Assembly (NCBI RefSeq): GCF_904063065.1
Contig: NZ_CAJFCL010000001.1
Coordinates: 310,001-374,000, forward strand
Origin: Pseudomonas paraversuta
GTDB taxonomy: Bacteria; Pseudomonadota; Gammaproteobacteria; Pseudomonadales; Pseudomonadaceae
Direction of reading: 5' to 3'
Length of the DNA stretch: 64,000 bases
Each line of letters starts with the position of its first letter. Position 1 is the first letter of the stretch. A model generated the notes under the pieces. That model had not been told where the DNA came from. It did not search any database and saw nothing but the letters and a program-made list of their open reading frames with translations. The translations under genes were made by a program, and so were the position numbers. Shown here in pieces: positions 31,258 to 39,829 of the stretch.

Positions 31258-31282
31258 GCAGGAGCAACATGCTCGCTCCTGC
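31258..31282. repeat. REP-like hairpin at the 3' end of mucD
   Basis: GCAGGAGC (31258-31265) and GCTCCTGC (31275-31282) flank a 9-base loop. It is the same repeat type as the one between gcvP and sdaA. Confidence 0.7.
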
Positions 31283-31295
31283 AATTCACATCAGG

Positions 31296-32717
31296 TTATT
31301 CAGCCAACTTGAAGGTAATGAAGCTGGCACGACCCTGACGCAGAACCCGCATCGATACCGAACGGTTCTTCGGCAATGCCTTGGCAATATCAGTGAACTG
31401 CTTGGCATTGGTAATTGCCTGATTGTTCAGATGAGTAATCACGTCGCCAGGTTGCAGGCCGATCAGGGCAGCCGGGCCGTCCTGTACGTCTTTGATGATC
31501 ACGCCACCTTTGATGTCATTGGCTTTCTGCTGCTCTTCGGTCAGATCCGCCACGGACACGCCCAGACGATTGCTGCTGAGTTCTGCACCTGCTGCAGGAG
31601 CCATTTCTTTCCCTTCATCGGGAATAGCACCCACCGTCAGATCCAGGGTTTTGCGCTTGCCGTCACGAACCACTTCAAGGGTCGCCTTGCTGCCGGCCTT
31701 GAGCGCGCCAACCAGGTGCGGCAGGTCTGCGGACATCACGATCGGCTGACCATTCATGCTCAGGATCACGTCACCCACTTGCAGGCCGCCTTTGGCAGCA
31801 GGACCATCATCGAGCACCTGAGCCACCAGCGCACCGGCCGGTTTATCCAGGCCAAACGACTCGGCCAGGTCTTTGTTGACCTCTTGAATCACCACACCCA
31901 ACCAGCCACGGCTTACCTTGCCGCCTGCCTTGAGCTGATTGGCAACATCCATCGCCACATCGATAGGAATGGCGAAGGACACGCCCATGAAGCCGCCGGA
32001 ACGGGTATAGATCTGCGAGTTGATGCCCACCACTTCGCCCGTCAGGTTGAACAACGGGCCACCCGAGTTACCCGGGTTGATCGGCACGTCAGTCTGGATG
32101 AACGGCACGTAGCTTTCATTGGGCAGGCTGCGACCGATAGCGCTGATGATGCCCTGGGTCACAGTGTGGTCAAACCCGAACGGCGAACCGATGGCAACCA
32201 CCCACTGACCGGCCTTGAGGTCCTGGGATTTACCCAGTTTCAAAACAGGCAGGTTTTTGCCCTCGATTTTCAGCAATGCGACGTCGGAACGGGGATCAGT
32301 TCCGACCAGCTTGGCTTTCATTTCGCTGCGGTCAGACAGGCGCACAACGATTTCATCAGCATCCGCCACCACATGGTTGTTGGTCAGAATGTAGCCATCC
32401 GGCGAAATGATGAAACCCGAGCCCAGGGACTGGGCCTCACGCTGACGGCCACCCTGGCCACCACTGCCTGGGGGCAGGCTGCGTTCGAAGAAGTCGCGCA
32501 GGCCGGGCGGCAAACCTTCGAGGTCAGGCATTTGGCCCATGCTCGATACTTTGCGCTCCGGCAGCTTTTGTGTGGTGCTGATATTCACCACAGCCGGTGA
32601 GGCTTGCTCGACCAGCTGCGTGAAATCAGGTAACTGCGCTTCAGCAAGAGCCGGCACTGCCTGCCCGAGCATCAGCACGGCTGCAAAAATGGGTAAGTAA
32701 GATTTCAATCGAGGCAT
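31296..32717 (-). CDS. mucD: Periplasmic serine protease MucD (DegP/HtrA family)
   Basis: This 473-residue periplasmic protease and chaperone has a signal peptide (ending near PALAEAQ). The trypsin-like triad is seen in NNHVV (His), RSDVALLKI (Asp) and NPGNSGGPL (Ser), followed by two PDZ domains (about 270-360 and 380-470). MucD removes misfolded envelope proteins and so keeps AlgU inactive; its loss raises alginate production in P. aeruginosa. It is the last gene of algU-mucA-mucB-mucD. A 185-base gap separates it from mucB, where P. aeruginosa has mucC. Confidence 0.95.
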   Translation of the reverse strand: MPRLKSYLPIFAAVLMLGQAVPALAEAQLPDFTQLVEQASPAVVNISTTQKLPERKVSSMGQMPDLEGLPPGLRDFFERSLPPGSGGQGGRQREAQSLGSGFIISPDGYILTNNHVVADADEIVVRLSDRSEMKAKLVGTDPRSDVALLKIEGKNLPVLKLGKSQDLKAGQWVVAIGSPFGFDHTVTQGIISAIGRSLPNESYVPFIQTDVPINPGNSGGPLFNLTGEVVGINSQIYTRSGGFMGVSFAIPIDVAMDVANQLKAGGKVSRGWLGVVIQEVNKDLAESFGLDKPAGALVAQVLDDGPAAKGGLQVGDVILSMNGQPIVMSADLPHLVGALKAGSKATLEVVRDGKRKTLDLTVGAIPDEGKEMAPAAGAELSSNRLGVSVADLTEEQQKANDIKGGVIIKDVQDGPAALIGLQPGDVITHLNNQAITNAKQFTDIAKALPKNRSVSMRVLRQGRASFITFKLAE

Positions 32718-32902
32718 TGATTTACAGCTCCCGTTAATAGCAAGCAGAGTTAAGCGACAGGCACCAAAAAACTAAAGCCAGCATAGACCCTTTTTTTTGG
32801 CCCCGGAAAACAAACAAGGCCAGAGCCTTGCGGGCCCTGACCTGTACGAAAAGATAAAAGGTACGGTAAAACTGAATGCTCACCCATCATGTTCGAGCAC
32901 CG

Positions 32903-33871
32903 CTATGGCTTGCCCTGGGGCGCAGGATCGCTCTGACCGGCACGCATCGAGAGTGCGATGCGCTCTGCGGTACCCATCGGAATTTCACCCACAACAGTGG
33001 CCATCATGTTCCCCTGCGGGGTGGTGAGATGCCTTGACACCGCAACGGTCGGGCCCAGCTGCAACCGCGTATCGGGTACAGCGTTACCCTTCAGTGGCTC
33101 AAGAAACACGGAGAAGCGCGTCAAACCATCGTCATACAAGAGGCTGGTAACTTCAGACTTGGTCTTGGGATCCAGGCGCACTGTACTGCTGATCTGTTCA
33201 AAACCCGGCGGCAACCAGTCGGAATGCCAGACATGCGAAGTTTTGACTAAAGGTGGCTCAGCATCAGCCGCAACAACGGGACGGCATTTACCAGTGGGCT
33301 TGAGTTCACTGTCATCCGGGGGCGTAGTATCGATACTGGTGAACTGGAAACGCTCAAGTAACTGCCCTTTATCATTGAGTAACAACGATTTCAGCGCTAA
33401 ACCGGTTTCGTTATCCAGATACAGTTCAACCCCGTAACGATGTTGATCGCGAGGGGTGAAAGCAATTACTGATACCGGTCTTCCAGCGACCCGAGAGTCG
33501 CCAACTTTTGCAACCGAATACCAGTCATCAATTCTCTTGGTATCGAGCTGACGCGCCGTAGCTGCAGGAATATCCCCGAGACCGGAGATAAACTTGCCAG
33601 TGACGCACTCGGTATGTCCATCTGCACGAACAACCTCTTGCGCAGCACCGTCCAACTGCATCAGTCGTTCACGAACGGAGCCGTCCTGCACTCGGTGCCA
33701 GATGCCATGGGTAGAAAAACTACCATTGCGTTCGTAGACGAAAGTGCCCTTGTAGCTTTGTTGTTGCTCGGCTTGCCCAAGACGTTTGAGCCAGTCCCGG
33801 GCTTCATCTGCCTGGGCCGGAAGAACAAACAGGCCCGTCAGCAGAAGAGGTAACAGAGGTAGGACGCGCAT
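32903..33871 (-). CDS. mucB: Sigma factor AlgU regulatory protein MucB
   Basis: This 322-residue periplasmic RseB-type protein has a signal peptide (cleavage near AQADEARDW). It has a large N-terminal LolA-like domain (YKGTFVYERNGSFSTHGIWHR) and a smaller C-terminal domain. It binds the periplasmic part of MucA and protects it from the AlgW protease until lipopolysaccharide or lipid signals release it. It starts 8 bases after the mucA stop, consistent with co-transcription. Confidence 0.95.
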   Translation of the reverse strand: MRVLPLLPLLLTGLFVLPAQADEARDWLKRLGQAEQQQSYKGTFVYERNGSFSTHGIWHRVQDGSVRERLMQLDGAAQEVVRADGHTECVTGKFISGLGDIPAATARQLDTKRIDDWYSVAKVGDSRVAGRPVSVIAFTPRDQHRYGVELYLDNETGLALKSLLLNDKGQLLERFQFTSIDTTPPDDSELKPTGKCRPVVAADAEPPLVKTSHVWHSDWLPPGFEQISSTVRLDPKTKSEVTSLLYDDGLTRFSVFLEPLKGNAVPDTRLQLGPTVAVSRHLTTPQGNMMATVVGEIPMGTAERIALSMRAGQSDPAPQGKP

Positions 33872-33879
33872 GATGGTCC

Positions 33880-34470
33880 TTAGCGATTTTCCAGGCTGGC
33901 AGCACGAGCATAAGGCAGAGGGCTTTCAGTCCCCTTCATCGCCGCTTGCTGGGCATGCTGGCGCAGATAACCTGGCAAACGCTGATCTTGCCATCCTGGC
34001 TGACCTTGCAGAACGCCGTTAGCCATGGGACCGGTGGCCTGATCGGAGCTCTCGCTGTAGTTTGCCAGTACCGCCGGGCCTTTAACCATCGGAGCGCTCA
34101 GGCTCTGCTGGCTGTTTTGCTGGGCCAGCTGGGCACCTACGATGTCATCCTGGTTGTACAGTCTTACGCCCGCCAATACGGCAACGGTGACCGAAGCAGC
34201 GACGGCCAGACGGCCAATGCTGCGCCACGGACCACGTACGACTTTGGCAGGGGCCTGCTCTTCAGCCAACGCGGCCGAAACGGCAGATGCGATATCCAGA
34301 CGCGGAATCAACAGGTCTTTGTGCATCACAGCACGCGCCACCTGATAACGGGACCAGGTCTCACGTGTTTGTGTATCGTCAAAGGCATTCAACACCCGAC
34401 GCAATTCCAGTTCGTCCGCTTCGTTATCCATCACCGCGGACAGCGATTCCTGCAGGGCTTCACGACTCAT
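33880..34470 (-). CDS. mucA: Anti-sigma factor MucA
   Basis: This 196-residue inner-membrane anti-sigma factor has an N-terminal cytoplasmic AlgU-binding part (MSREALQESLSAVMDNEADELELRRVL), one membrane helix near residues 86-105 (LAVAASVTVAVLAGV) and a periplasmic tail read by MucB and AlgW. The length agrees with the usual 194-196, so no mucA22-type frameshift is present. The correct ATG is at 34468-34470; an open frame extends upstream but has no ribosome site. Confidence 0.95.
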   Translation of the reverse strand: MSREALQESLSAVMDNEADELELRRVLNAFDDTQTRETWSRYQVARAVMHKDLLIPRLDIASAVSAALAEEQAPAKVVRGPWRSIGRLAVAASVTVAVLAGVRLYNQDDIVGAQLAQQNSQQSLSAPMVKGPAVLANYSESSDQATGPMANGVLQGQPGWQDQRLPGYLRQHAQQAAMKGTESPLPYARAASLENR

Positions 34471-34501
34471 GGCGGTTCCTCTCTTGGCTATCGCCGCTGT
34501 C

Positions 34502-35083
34502 TCAGTTTTCCTGCAACAACGGCTGCAGGGCTTTATCGATGGCTTCCCGAGCGCGGAAAATCCGGGAGCGCACGGTACCCACCGGACATTGCATGACGCT
34601 CGCAATGTCTTCGTAACTCAGACCATCAAACTCACGTAAAGTTAACGCCGTACGCAAATCTTCTGGTAATTGCTGAATGGTGCGGTGAACCGTGCCCTCA
34701 ATCTCGTCACGGAGCAAAGCGCGCTCCGGCGACTCAAGATCCTTGAGACCGTGATCACCATCATAAAATTCAGCGTCTTCAGAACTCACATCACTATCAG
34801 GGGGACGTCGACCGCGAGACACCAGATAGTTTTTCGCCGTATTGATGGCAATACGATACAGCCACGTATAAAAGGCACTGTCACCGCGAAAATTACCGAG
34901 TGCCCGATAAGCCTTGATAAAAGCTTCTTGAGCGACGTCCTGGGCTTCATGGGTGTCGTGCACAAAACGCACGATCAACCCGAGAATTTTGTGTTGATAC
35001 TTCAACACGAGCAGATCGAAAGCTCGCTTGTCGCCACGCTGTACGCGCTCGACCAGCTGCTGATCCTCTTCCTGGGTTAGCAT
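34502..35083 (-). CDS. algU: RNA polymerase sigma factor AlgU (RpoE/sigma-22)
   Basis: This 193-residue ECF sigma factor controls envelope stress and alginate genes. It is nearly the same as P. aeruginosa AlgU over region 2 (DKRAFDLLVLKYQHKILGLI, RIAINTAKNYLVSRGRR) and region 4 (LREFDGLSYEDIASVMQCPVGTVRSRIFRARE). The ATG at 35081-35083 (MLTQEED) is preceded by GAGGAG; a GTG two codons upstream is unlikely. It leads the algU-mucABD operon and probably activates its own promoter. Confidence 0.97.
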   Translation of the reverse strand: MLTQEEDQQLVERVQRGDKRAFDLLVLKYQHKILGLIVRFVHDTHEAQDVAQEAFIKAYRALGNFRGDSAFYTWLYRIAINTAKNYLVSRGRRPPDSDVSSEDAEFYDGDHGLKDLESPERALLRDEIEGTVHRTIQQLPEDLRTALTLREFDGLSYEDIASVMQCPVGTVRSRIFRAREAIDKALQPLLQEN

Positions 35084-35338
35084 GAACACTCCTCATAAGA
35101 CCGGGAGGAAGATTGCTTTGCTAATTGATCAGGCTTGCAAACATAGACTCGGCTTTTACGCAAAAGTTCTCTCCCCCCTGGCAAGTTTCCTGCGCACTCT
35201 GATTTGGCACGCACGAAAACGCAGCTCGGGTCAGCCCGGCTGCGTCGATAATCTTGTCGCCAAATTCAGCAACTGAAGTCAGACCATAACCCCAGCTGCA
35301 CATTTGACGCTGTTCTCCCACATGAAGGGCAACCCTCT

Positions 35339-35366
35339 ATGGAACCCTGGCCCGCAGGAAAAGTTC
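35339..35366 (-). promoter_or_regulatory. Candidate AlgU-dependent promoter of algU
   Basis: The minus strand reads GAACTT (35366-35361), a 17-base spacer and TCCAT (35343-35339), close to the AlgU consensus GAACTT-N16/17-TCTGA. It lies about 260 bases before the algU start. The 503-bp gap between algU and nadB (35084-35586) otherwise has no supported gene. Confidence 0.5.
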
Positions 35367-35543
35367 AAAATCCCATACGAAATCAAGCCATACGGGACCG
35401 GGCAACAGGCCAATGCCGGGCAGCCCCGAGCGCTTGCCGATTAATTGTGCAAATCGACATGCAGCCCCCGCAAGTCTGAGGCACACTCCCTGCCCGCGGT
35501 ACTTTCCCAAAGCCACAAAAGCCCGGCTATTGTGCCGATCCCC

Positions 35544-35562
35544 CCCTCTATATACTAGAGGG
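35544..35562. promoter_or_regulatory. Palindrome overlapping the probable nadB -10 box
   Basis: CCCTCTA-TATAC-TAGAGGG is a perfect 7-5-7 inverted repeat 24 bases before the nadB start. TATACT within it is a good -10 box. It could be an operator or, if transcribed, a leader hairpin. Confidence 0.5.
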
Positions 35563-35586
35563 CGCTTTTATTGCGGATTCAGAAGA

Positions 35587-37203
35587 ATGAGCCAACATTT
35601 TCAACATGATGTGCTGGTGATTGGCAGCGGCGCTGCCGGTTTGAGCCTGGCCCTTACTCTGCCGGGCCATATGCGCATTGCAGTTCTCAGCAAAGGCGAT
35701 CTGGCCAATGGCTCGACGTTCTGGGCACAGGGTGGCGTGGCCGCAGTTCTTGATGACACCGACACCGTACAGTCCCACGTCGAAGACACCCTCAATGCCG
35801 GGGGTGGCTTGTGCCATGAAGACGCGGTGCGGTTTACCGTAGAGCACAGCCGCGAAGCCATCCAGTGGCTAATCGACCAGGGCGTACCCTTCACCCGTGA
35901 TGAAGACGCAGACCCCGAACAGCCGGGCTTTGAGTTCCACCTCACCCGCGAAGGCGGGCACAGCCACCGGCGAATTATCCATGCCGCTGACGCTACCGGC
36001 GCCGCCATTTTCAAAACCCTGCTCGAGCAGGCCCGCCAACGGCCCAATATTGAATTGCTGGAACAGCGGGTTGCCGTCGATCTGATTACCGAGCGCCGGC
36101 TTGGCCTGGATGGCGATCGCTGCCTGGGTGCCTATGTGCTCAACCGCGCCACCGGAGAGGTCGAGACCTTCGGCTCACGCTTCACTATTCTGGCCACGGG
36201 CGGCGCCGCCAAGGTCTACCTCTATACCAGCAACCCCGACGGCGCCTGCGGTGATGGCATTGCCATGGCCTGGCGCTCCGGGTGTCGCGTGGCGAATCTG
36301 GAGTTCAACCAGTTCCACCCCACATGCCTGTATCACCCCCAGGCCAAAAGCTTTCTGATAACCGAAGCTTTGCGCGGCGAAGGCGCACACCTCAAGCTGC
36401 CTGACGGCGAGCGCTTCATGCATCGCTTCGATCCGCGCGGGGAACTGGCACCACGAGATATCGTCGCCCGTGCTATCGACCACGAGATGAAGCGCCTGGG
36501 CATCGATTGCGTCTATCTCGATATCAGCCACCAGTCCGATACCTTTATCAAAAGCCACTTCCCGACCGTCTATGAGCGCTGTCTGGAGTTCTCCATCGAT
36601 ATCACCAAGCAGGCGATCCCGGTGGTCCCGGCGGCGCATTACACCTGCGGCGGGGTAATGGTGGACGAGCATGGGCATACCGATGTGCCGGGCCTGTATG
36701 CCATTGGTGAAACCAGCTTCACCGGCCTGCATGGTGCCAACCGCATGGCCAGCAACTCGTTGCTGGAATGTTTTGTGTATGCCAAGTCGGCAGCGGCCGA
36801 CATCCTCTCCCAGCTGCCACAGGTAGCGACGCCTGTGGCCCTGCCGGACTGGGATGCCAGCCAGGTCACGGACTCGGATGAAGATGTGATCATTGCCCAC
36901 AACTGGGATGAGTTGCGGCGCTTTATGTGGGACTACGTAGGCATAGTGCGCACCAACAAGCGCCTGCAACGGGCACAACACCGCGTGCGCCTGCTGCTGG
37001 ACGAAATTGACGAGTTCTACAGTAATTACAAAGTCAGCCGCGACCTGATCGAGCTGAGAAATCTGGCGCAAGTGGCCGAGCTGATGATCCGCAGCGCCAT
37101 GGCGAGAAAGGAGTCACGGGGCCTGCATTACACCCTCGACTATCCGCACATGCTGCCCGAAGCCCTGGACACTATTCTGGTGCCAACCACCTACGTCGAC
37201 TGA
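35587..37203 (+). CDS. nadB: L-aspartate oxidase
   Basis: This 538-residue FAD enzyme oxidises L-aspartate to iminoaspartate, the first step of NAD synthesis. It has the FAD-binding [15 protein letters not shown] at the N-terminus, [11 protein letters not shown], the active-site region AHYTCGGV, and a C-terminal helical domain. Its length equals that of the P. aeruginosa protein. The ATG at 35587 is the family start. It is divergent from algU and its last 32 bases overlap the convergent ygfX gene. Confidence 0.96.
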   Translation: MSQHFQHDVLVIGSGAAGLSLALTLPGHMRIAVLSKGDLANGSTFWAQGGVAAVLDDTDTVQSHVEDTLNAGGGLCHEDAVRFTVEHSREAIQWLIDQGVPFTRDEDADPEQPGFEFHLTREGGHSHRRIIHAADATGAAIFKTLLEQARQRPNIELLEQRVAVDLITERRLGLDGDRCLGAYVLNRATGEVETFGSRFTILATGGAAKVYLYTSNPDGACGDGIAMAWRSGCRVANLEFNQFHPTCLYHPQAKSFLITEALRGEGAHLKLPDGERFMHRFDPRGELAPRDIVARAIDHEMKRLGIDCVYLDISHQSDTFIKSHFPTVYERCLEFSIDITKQAIPVVPAAHYTCGGVMVDEHGHTDVPGLYAIGETSFTGLHGANRMASNSLLECFVYAKSAAADILSQLPQVATPVALPDWDASQVTDSDEDVIIAHNWDELRRFMWDYVGIVRTNKRLQRAQHRVRLLLDEIDEFYSNYKVSRDLIELRNLAQVAELMIRSAMARKESRGLHYTLDYPHMLPEALDTILVPTTYVD

Positions 37204-37624
37204 ACTTCAGGCGCACGCGCAAACGCCGGTGCTGATCCGGCGCCAGCGCGTCGCGGGGTATGCACAACGTGCGCACCCGACGCTCGCCGCGCAGGCTGAA
37301 ACGCACAATCACCACACTTGGCAGCGCCAGACTGTCACGGCGCAACTGCACGGCCTGCCAGCCCCTGGCCCGGTTCCATAGCTGCCAGCCATCGGCAGTG
37401 CGGCGCAATCCGCGAAAGGCCGTGGCGTGGGTCAGCCGAATGTGCCGCCCCCACAGCCAGATGCCATGGGCCAGGCACAGAAAAGCACCGGACACACGTG
37501 CCCAGACAGGTATCGAGAGAAGGAAAATTGAGATCAGCGCCAGCATCTGGGCTGCGAGACAGGCCGCCAGCAATTGCCCTGAGGCCTGCCAGCGGCACTC
37601 GAAATAATTACTTGGGCTGGACAC
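37172..37624 (-). CDS. YgfX-like (CptA) membrane protein
   Basis: This 150-residue protein has two hydrophobic helices (about 18-38 and 42-58) and a basic, tryptophan-rich C-terminal part. It starts with GTG inside the end of sdhE (17-base overlap), the same pairing as ygfX with sdhE in other gammaproteobacteria. E. coli YgfX was described as a toxin affecting the cytoskeleton, while others link it to succinate dehydrogenase assembly; which applies here is unknown. Its 3' end overlaps nadB on the opposite strand by 32 bases. Confidence 0.8.
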   Translation of the reverse strand: MSSPSNYFECRWQASGQLLAACLAAQMLALISIFLLSIPVWARVSGAFLCLAHGIWLWGRHIRLTHATAFRGLRRTADGWQLWNRARGWQAVQLRRDSLALPSVVIVRFSLRGERRVRTLCIPRDALAPDQHRRLRVRLKFSRRRWLAPE

Positions 37625-37862
37625 GATCCAGGATCATGCGAACCATGCGCTGCAGTTCCGGGTCTTCGGACTCTGCGCGCTCCATGAACCAGCCGAACAT
37701 GTCCTGGTCTTCACACTCGAGCAGCTTGCGATAGCATTCGCGATCGACATCATTCAGGGTGGCGTACACTTCCTTGACGAAAGGCACCAGCAACACGTCA
37801 AGTTCAAGCATGCCGCGACGGCTGTGCCAGTAGAGACGATTGAGTTCAACATCTTCGACCAT
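37608..37862 (-). CDS. sdhE: FAD assembly factor SdhE (CptB)
   Basis: This 84-residue helical protein promotes covalent FAD attachment to succinate dehydrogenase and fumarate reductase. The functional motif RGMLE (the RGxxE of the family) lies at residues 16-20, and [16 protein letters not shown] is the second conserved stretch. It is preceded by GAGGAG and overlaps the downstream ygfX gene. It is divergent from ygfZ, another gene of cofactor assembly. Confidence 0.93.
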   Translation of the reverse strand: MVEDVELNRLYWHSRRGMLELDVLLVPFVKEVYATLNDVDRECYRKLLECEDQDMFGWFMERAESEDPELQRMVRMILDRVQPK

Positions 37863-38001
37863 GGAGCGCTCCTCAAATAGAGCGCAAGTATACAGGCCGA
37901 TCCGCCATAGAACAGTCGGCTTTGGTCGCCCGGCATTGAACTACCCATTTACAGGGCGCACCTCTATGATGTGTCCCAGACTTTATTACCTGCGAAGACC
38001 C

Positions 38002-38943
38002 ATGGCCGACTCTGCTTTTTTCTGCACCCTGTCCCACGAAGGCGTTCTCGCCGTCATCGGCAATGACGCCAGCAAGTTCCTGCAGGGACAGCTGACCTGC
38101 AACCTCAACTATTTGAGCGAGACGCGCTCGAGCCTGGGTGCGCGCTGCACACAAAAAGGCCGGATGCAGTCCAGCTTCCGCATCCTCCTTGAACCTGAAG
38201 GCTGCCTGCTGGCGATGGCCCGCGAACTGGTCGAGCCACAGTTGGCAGACCTGAAAAAATACGCCGTGTTCTCCAAGTCGAAACTGACCGACGACAGCGC
38301 CAGCTGGGTACGCTTTGGCCTGAACCAGGCCGATGCAGTGTTGCAAAGCCTGGGCCTCGACCTGCCAGCCGAGACCGACAGCGTAGCCAGAGCCAATGGC
38401 CTGATCGCCATTCGCGTGTCCCCGGGCCGGGCTGAACTATGGACCGCGGCCGACCAGGCCGACAGCCTTTTACAGCAATTGAAAGCGCAACTGGTAGAAG
38501 CCGACCTCGATCAATGGATCCTGGGTCAGATCCGCGCCGGTATCGGCCAGGTCATGCCCCAGACCCGCGAACTGTTCATTCCGCAGATGCTCAACCTGCA
38601 GGCGGTGGGAGCAGTCAGCTTCAAAAAAGGCTGCTACACCGGCCAGGAAATCGTCGCGCGCATGCAGTATCTGGGCAAGCTCAAACGCCGCCTCTACCGC
38701 CTGCATCTGGAAGCCGGCGAATTACCCGAGCCTGGAACGCCTCTGTTTACTCCTGCGAATACCGGTAGCGTGGGTGAAGTGGTGATTGCAGCCCATGCAG
38801 AAAACGGCATTGAGCTGCTGTGTGTTCTGACTGCCGATGCCGTTGAAGCAGGCGAAATCCATGTAGGTGATGCACAGGGCCCCACCCTTTCGCTGCTTGA
38901 TTTGCCGTACCAGCTAGACCGCGATCGTGAGATCCAGCGCTAA
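38002..38943 (+). CDS. ygfZ: Folate-binding protein YgfZ (iron-sulfur cluster maintenance)
   Basis: This 313-residue homologue of the GcvT fold binds tetrahydrofolate and helps maintain certain iron-sulfur enzymes. The diagnostic motif KGCYTGQE is present near residue 213, and the N-terminus has GNDASKFLQGQLTCN. The ATG at 38002 (MADSAFF) is chosen because the upstream open frame runs into the promoter region of sdhE. Both neighbours, sdhE and ygfZ, serve cofactor assembly. Confidence 0.93.
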   Translation: MADSAFFCTLSHEGVLAVIGNDASKFLQGQLTCNLNYLSETRSSLGARCTQKGRMQSSFRILLEPEGCLLAMARELVEPQLADLKKYAVFSKSKLTDDSASWVRFGLNQADAVLQSLGLDLPAETDSVARANGLIAIRVSPGRAELWTAADQADSLLQQLKAQLVEADLDQWILGQIRAGIGQVMPQTRELFIPQMLNLQAVGAVSFKKGCYTGQEIVARMQYLGKLKRRLYRLHLEAGELPEPGTPLFTPANTGSVGEVVIAAHAENGIELLCVLTADAVEAGEIHVGDAQGPTLSLLDLPYQLDRDREIQR

Positions 38944-38962
38944 TTGCCACTAGAGAACAGAA

Positions 38963-39781
38963 ATGAGCACGCTGGCACACAAAGTCCAGATGGACTTGAT
39001 TAAGGCCATAGATAAAGATGACCTGGTTTTGCCCACGCTACCGGAAGTGGCGCTGAACATCCGCAAGGCAGCAGAAAACCCTGAAATCAGCGTCAGTCAT
39101 CTGAGTAAAGTCATAGGTCGCGACACCGCCCTGTCGGCGCGACTGATCAAGGTCGTCAACAGCCCGCTGCTACGAGCACTCTACGAAGTCACCGACCTGC
39201 ACACCGCCATCACCCGCCTGGGCGTCAACTACAGCAGTAACCTGGCTATCGGACTGGTGATGGAGCAGATCTTTCATGCCCGTTCGCAAGTGGTCGAAAA
39301 CAAAATGCGCGACGTCTGGCGCCAAAGCCTGGAGGTCGCCGGGATTTGCTACACCTTGTGTCGTCGATACACCTCGCTCAAGCCTGATCAGGCAGCACTC
39401 GGGGGGCTGGTCCATCAAATTGGCGTGCTGCCGATCCTGACCTACGCCGAAGACCACAATGAACTGCTGTTCGATCCGGTATCGCTGAATCACGTGATCG
39501 AAAGCATTCATCCGCGCATTGGCGACAAGCTGCTGACGGTCTGGGAATTCCCGGAAATGTTGCTGAAACTGCCCGGTCAGTACCAGGACTTCACCCGCGA
39601 TTCCAAAACCATCGACTACATCGACCTGGTACAAATCGCGACCCTGTTCTGCTCGCAAGGCAGCAACGCAGTTCCGGGGCTTGAGCTGAGCACCCTGCCG
39701 GCCTTCAAAAAACTGGGGGTGGATGCCGACGATCAAAGGTTCCAGGACGATCTGAACGCTGCCCGCGGGATGTTTATCTGA
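38963..39781 (+). CDS. HDOD-domain signalling protein
   Basis: This 272-residue protein consists almost entirely of one HDOD domain (about 15-215; LPTLPEVALNIRKAAENP, VIGRDTALSARLIKVVNSPLL). HDOD domains resemble HD phosphohydrolases without the metal ligands and act as adaptors in motility, quorum or c-di-GMP related signalling. No output domain is attached. It lies 19 bases after ygfZ, so the two may share a transcript. The precise role is unknown. Confidence 0.9.
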   Translation: MSTLAHKVQMDLIKAIDKDDLVLPTLPEVALNIRKAAENPEISVSHLSKVIGRDTALSARLIKVVNSPLLRALYEVTDLHTAITRLGVNYSSNLAIGLVMEQIFHARSQVVENKMRDVWRQSLEVAGICYTLCRRYTSLKPDQAALGGLVHQIGVLPILTYAEDHNELLFDPVSLNHVIESIHPRIGDKLLTVWEFPEMLLKLPGQYQDFTRDSKTIDYIDLVQIATLFCSQGSNAVPGLELSTLPAFKKLGVDADDQRFQDDLNAARGMFI

Positions 39782-39796
39782 AGCCGGATCGCACCT

Positions 39797-39829
39797 GTAG
39801 TCGCTGCCGCAGGCTGCGGCAGCGACTAC
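39797..39829. repeat. Perfect 15-bp hairpin between convergent genes
   Basis: GTAGTCGCTGCCGCA (39797-39811) and TGCGGCAGCGACTAC (39815-39829) form a perfect stem with a 3-base loop. It resembles a REP family common in fluorescens-group genomes. Lying between the HDOD gene and tctE, it may end both transcripts. Confidence 0.8.

Noticed and set aside
33880..34470. A mucoid-type frameshift in mucA
   Set aside because: The frame is intact with the normal length and a complete membrane helix and periplasmic tail.
35084..35586. Small genes in the algU-nadB gap
   Set aside because: Frames of 60-66 codons are present on both strands but without ribosome sites or recognisable sequence.
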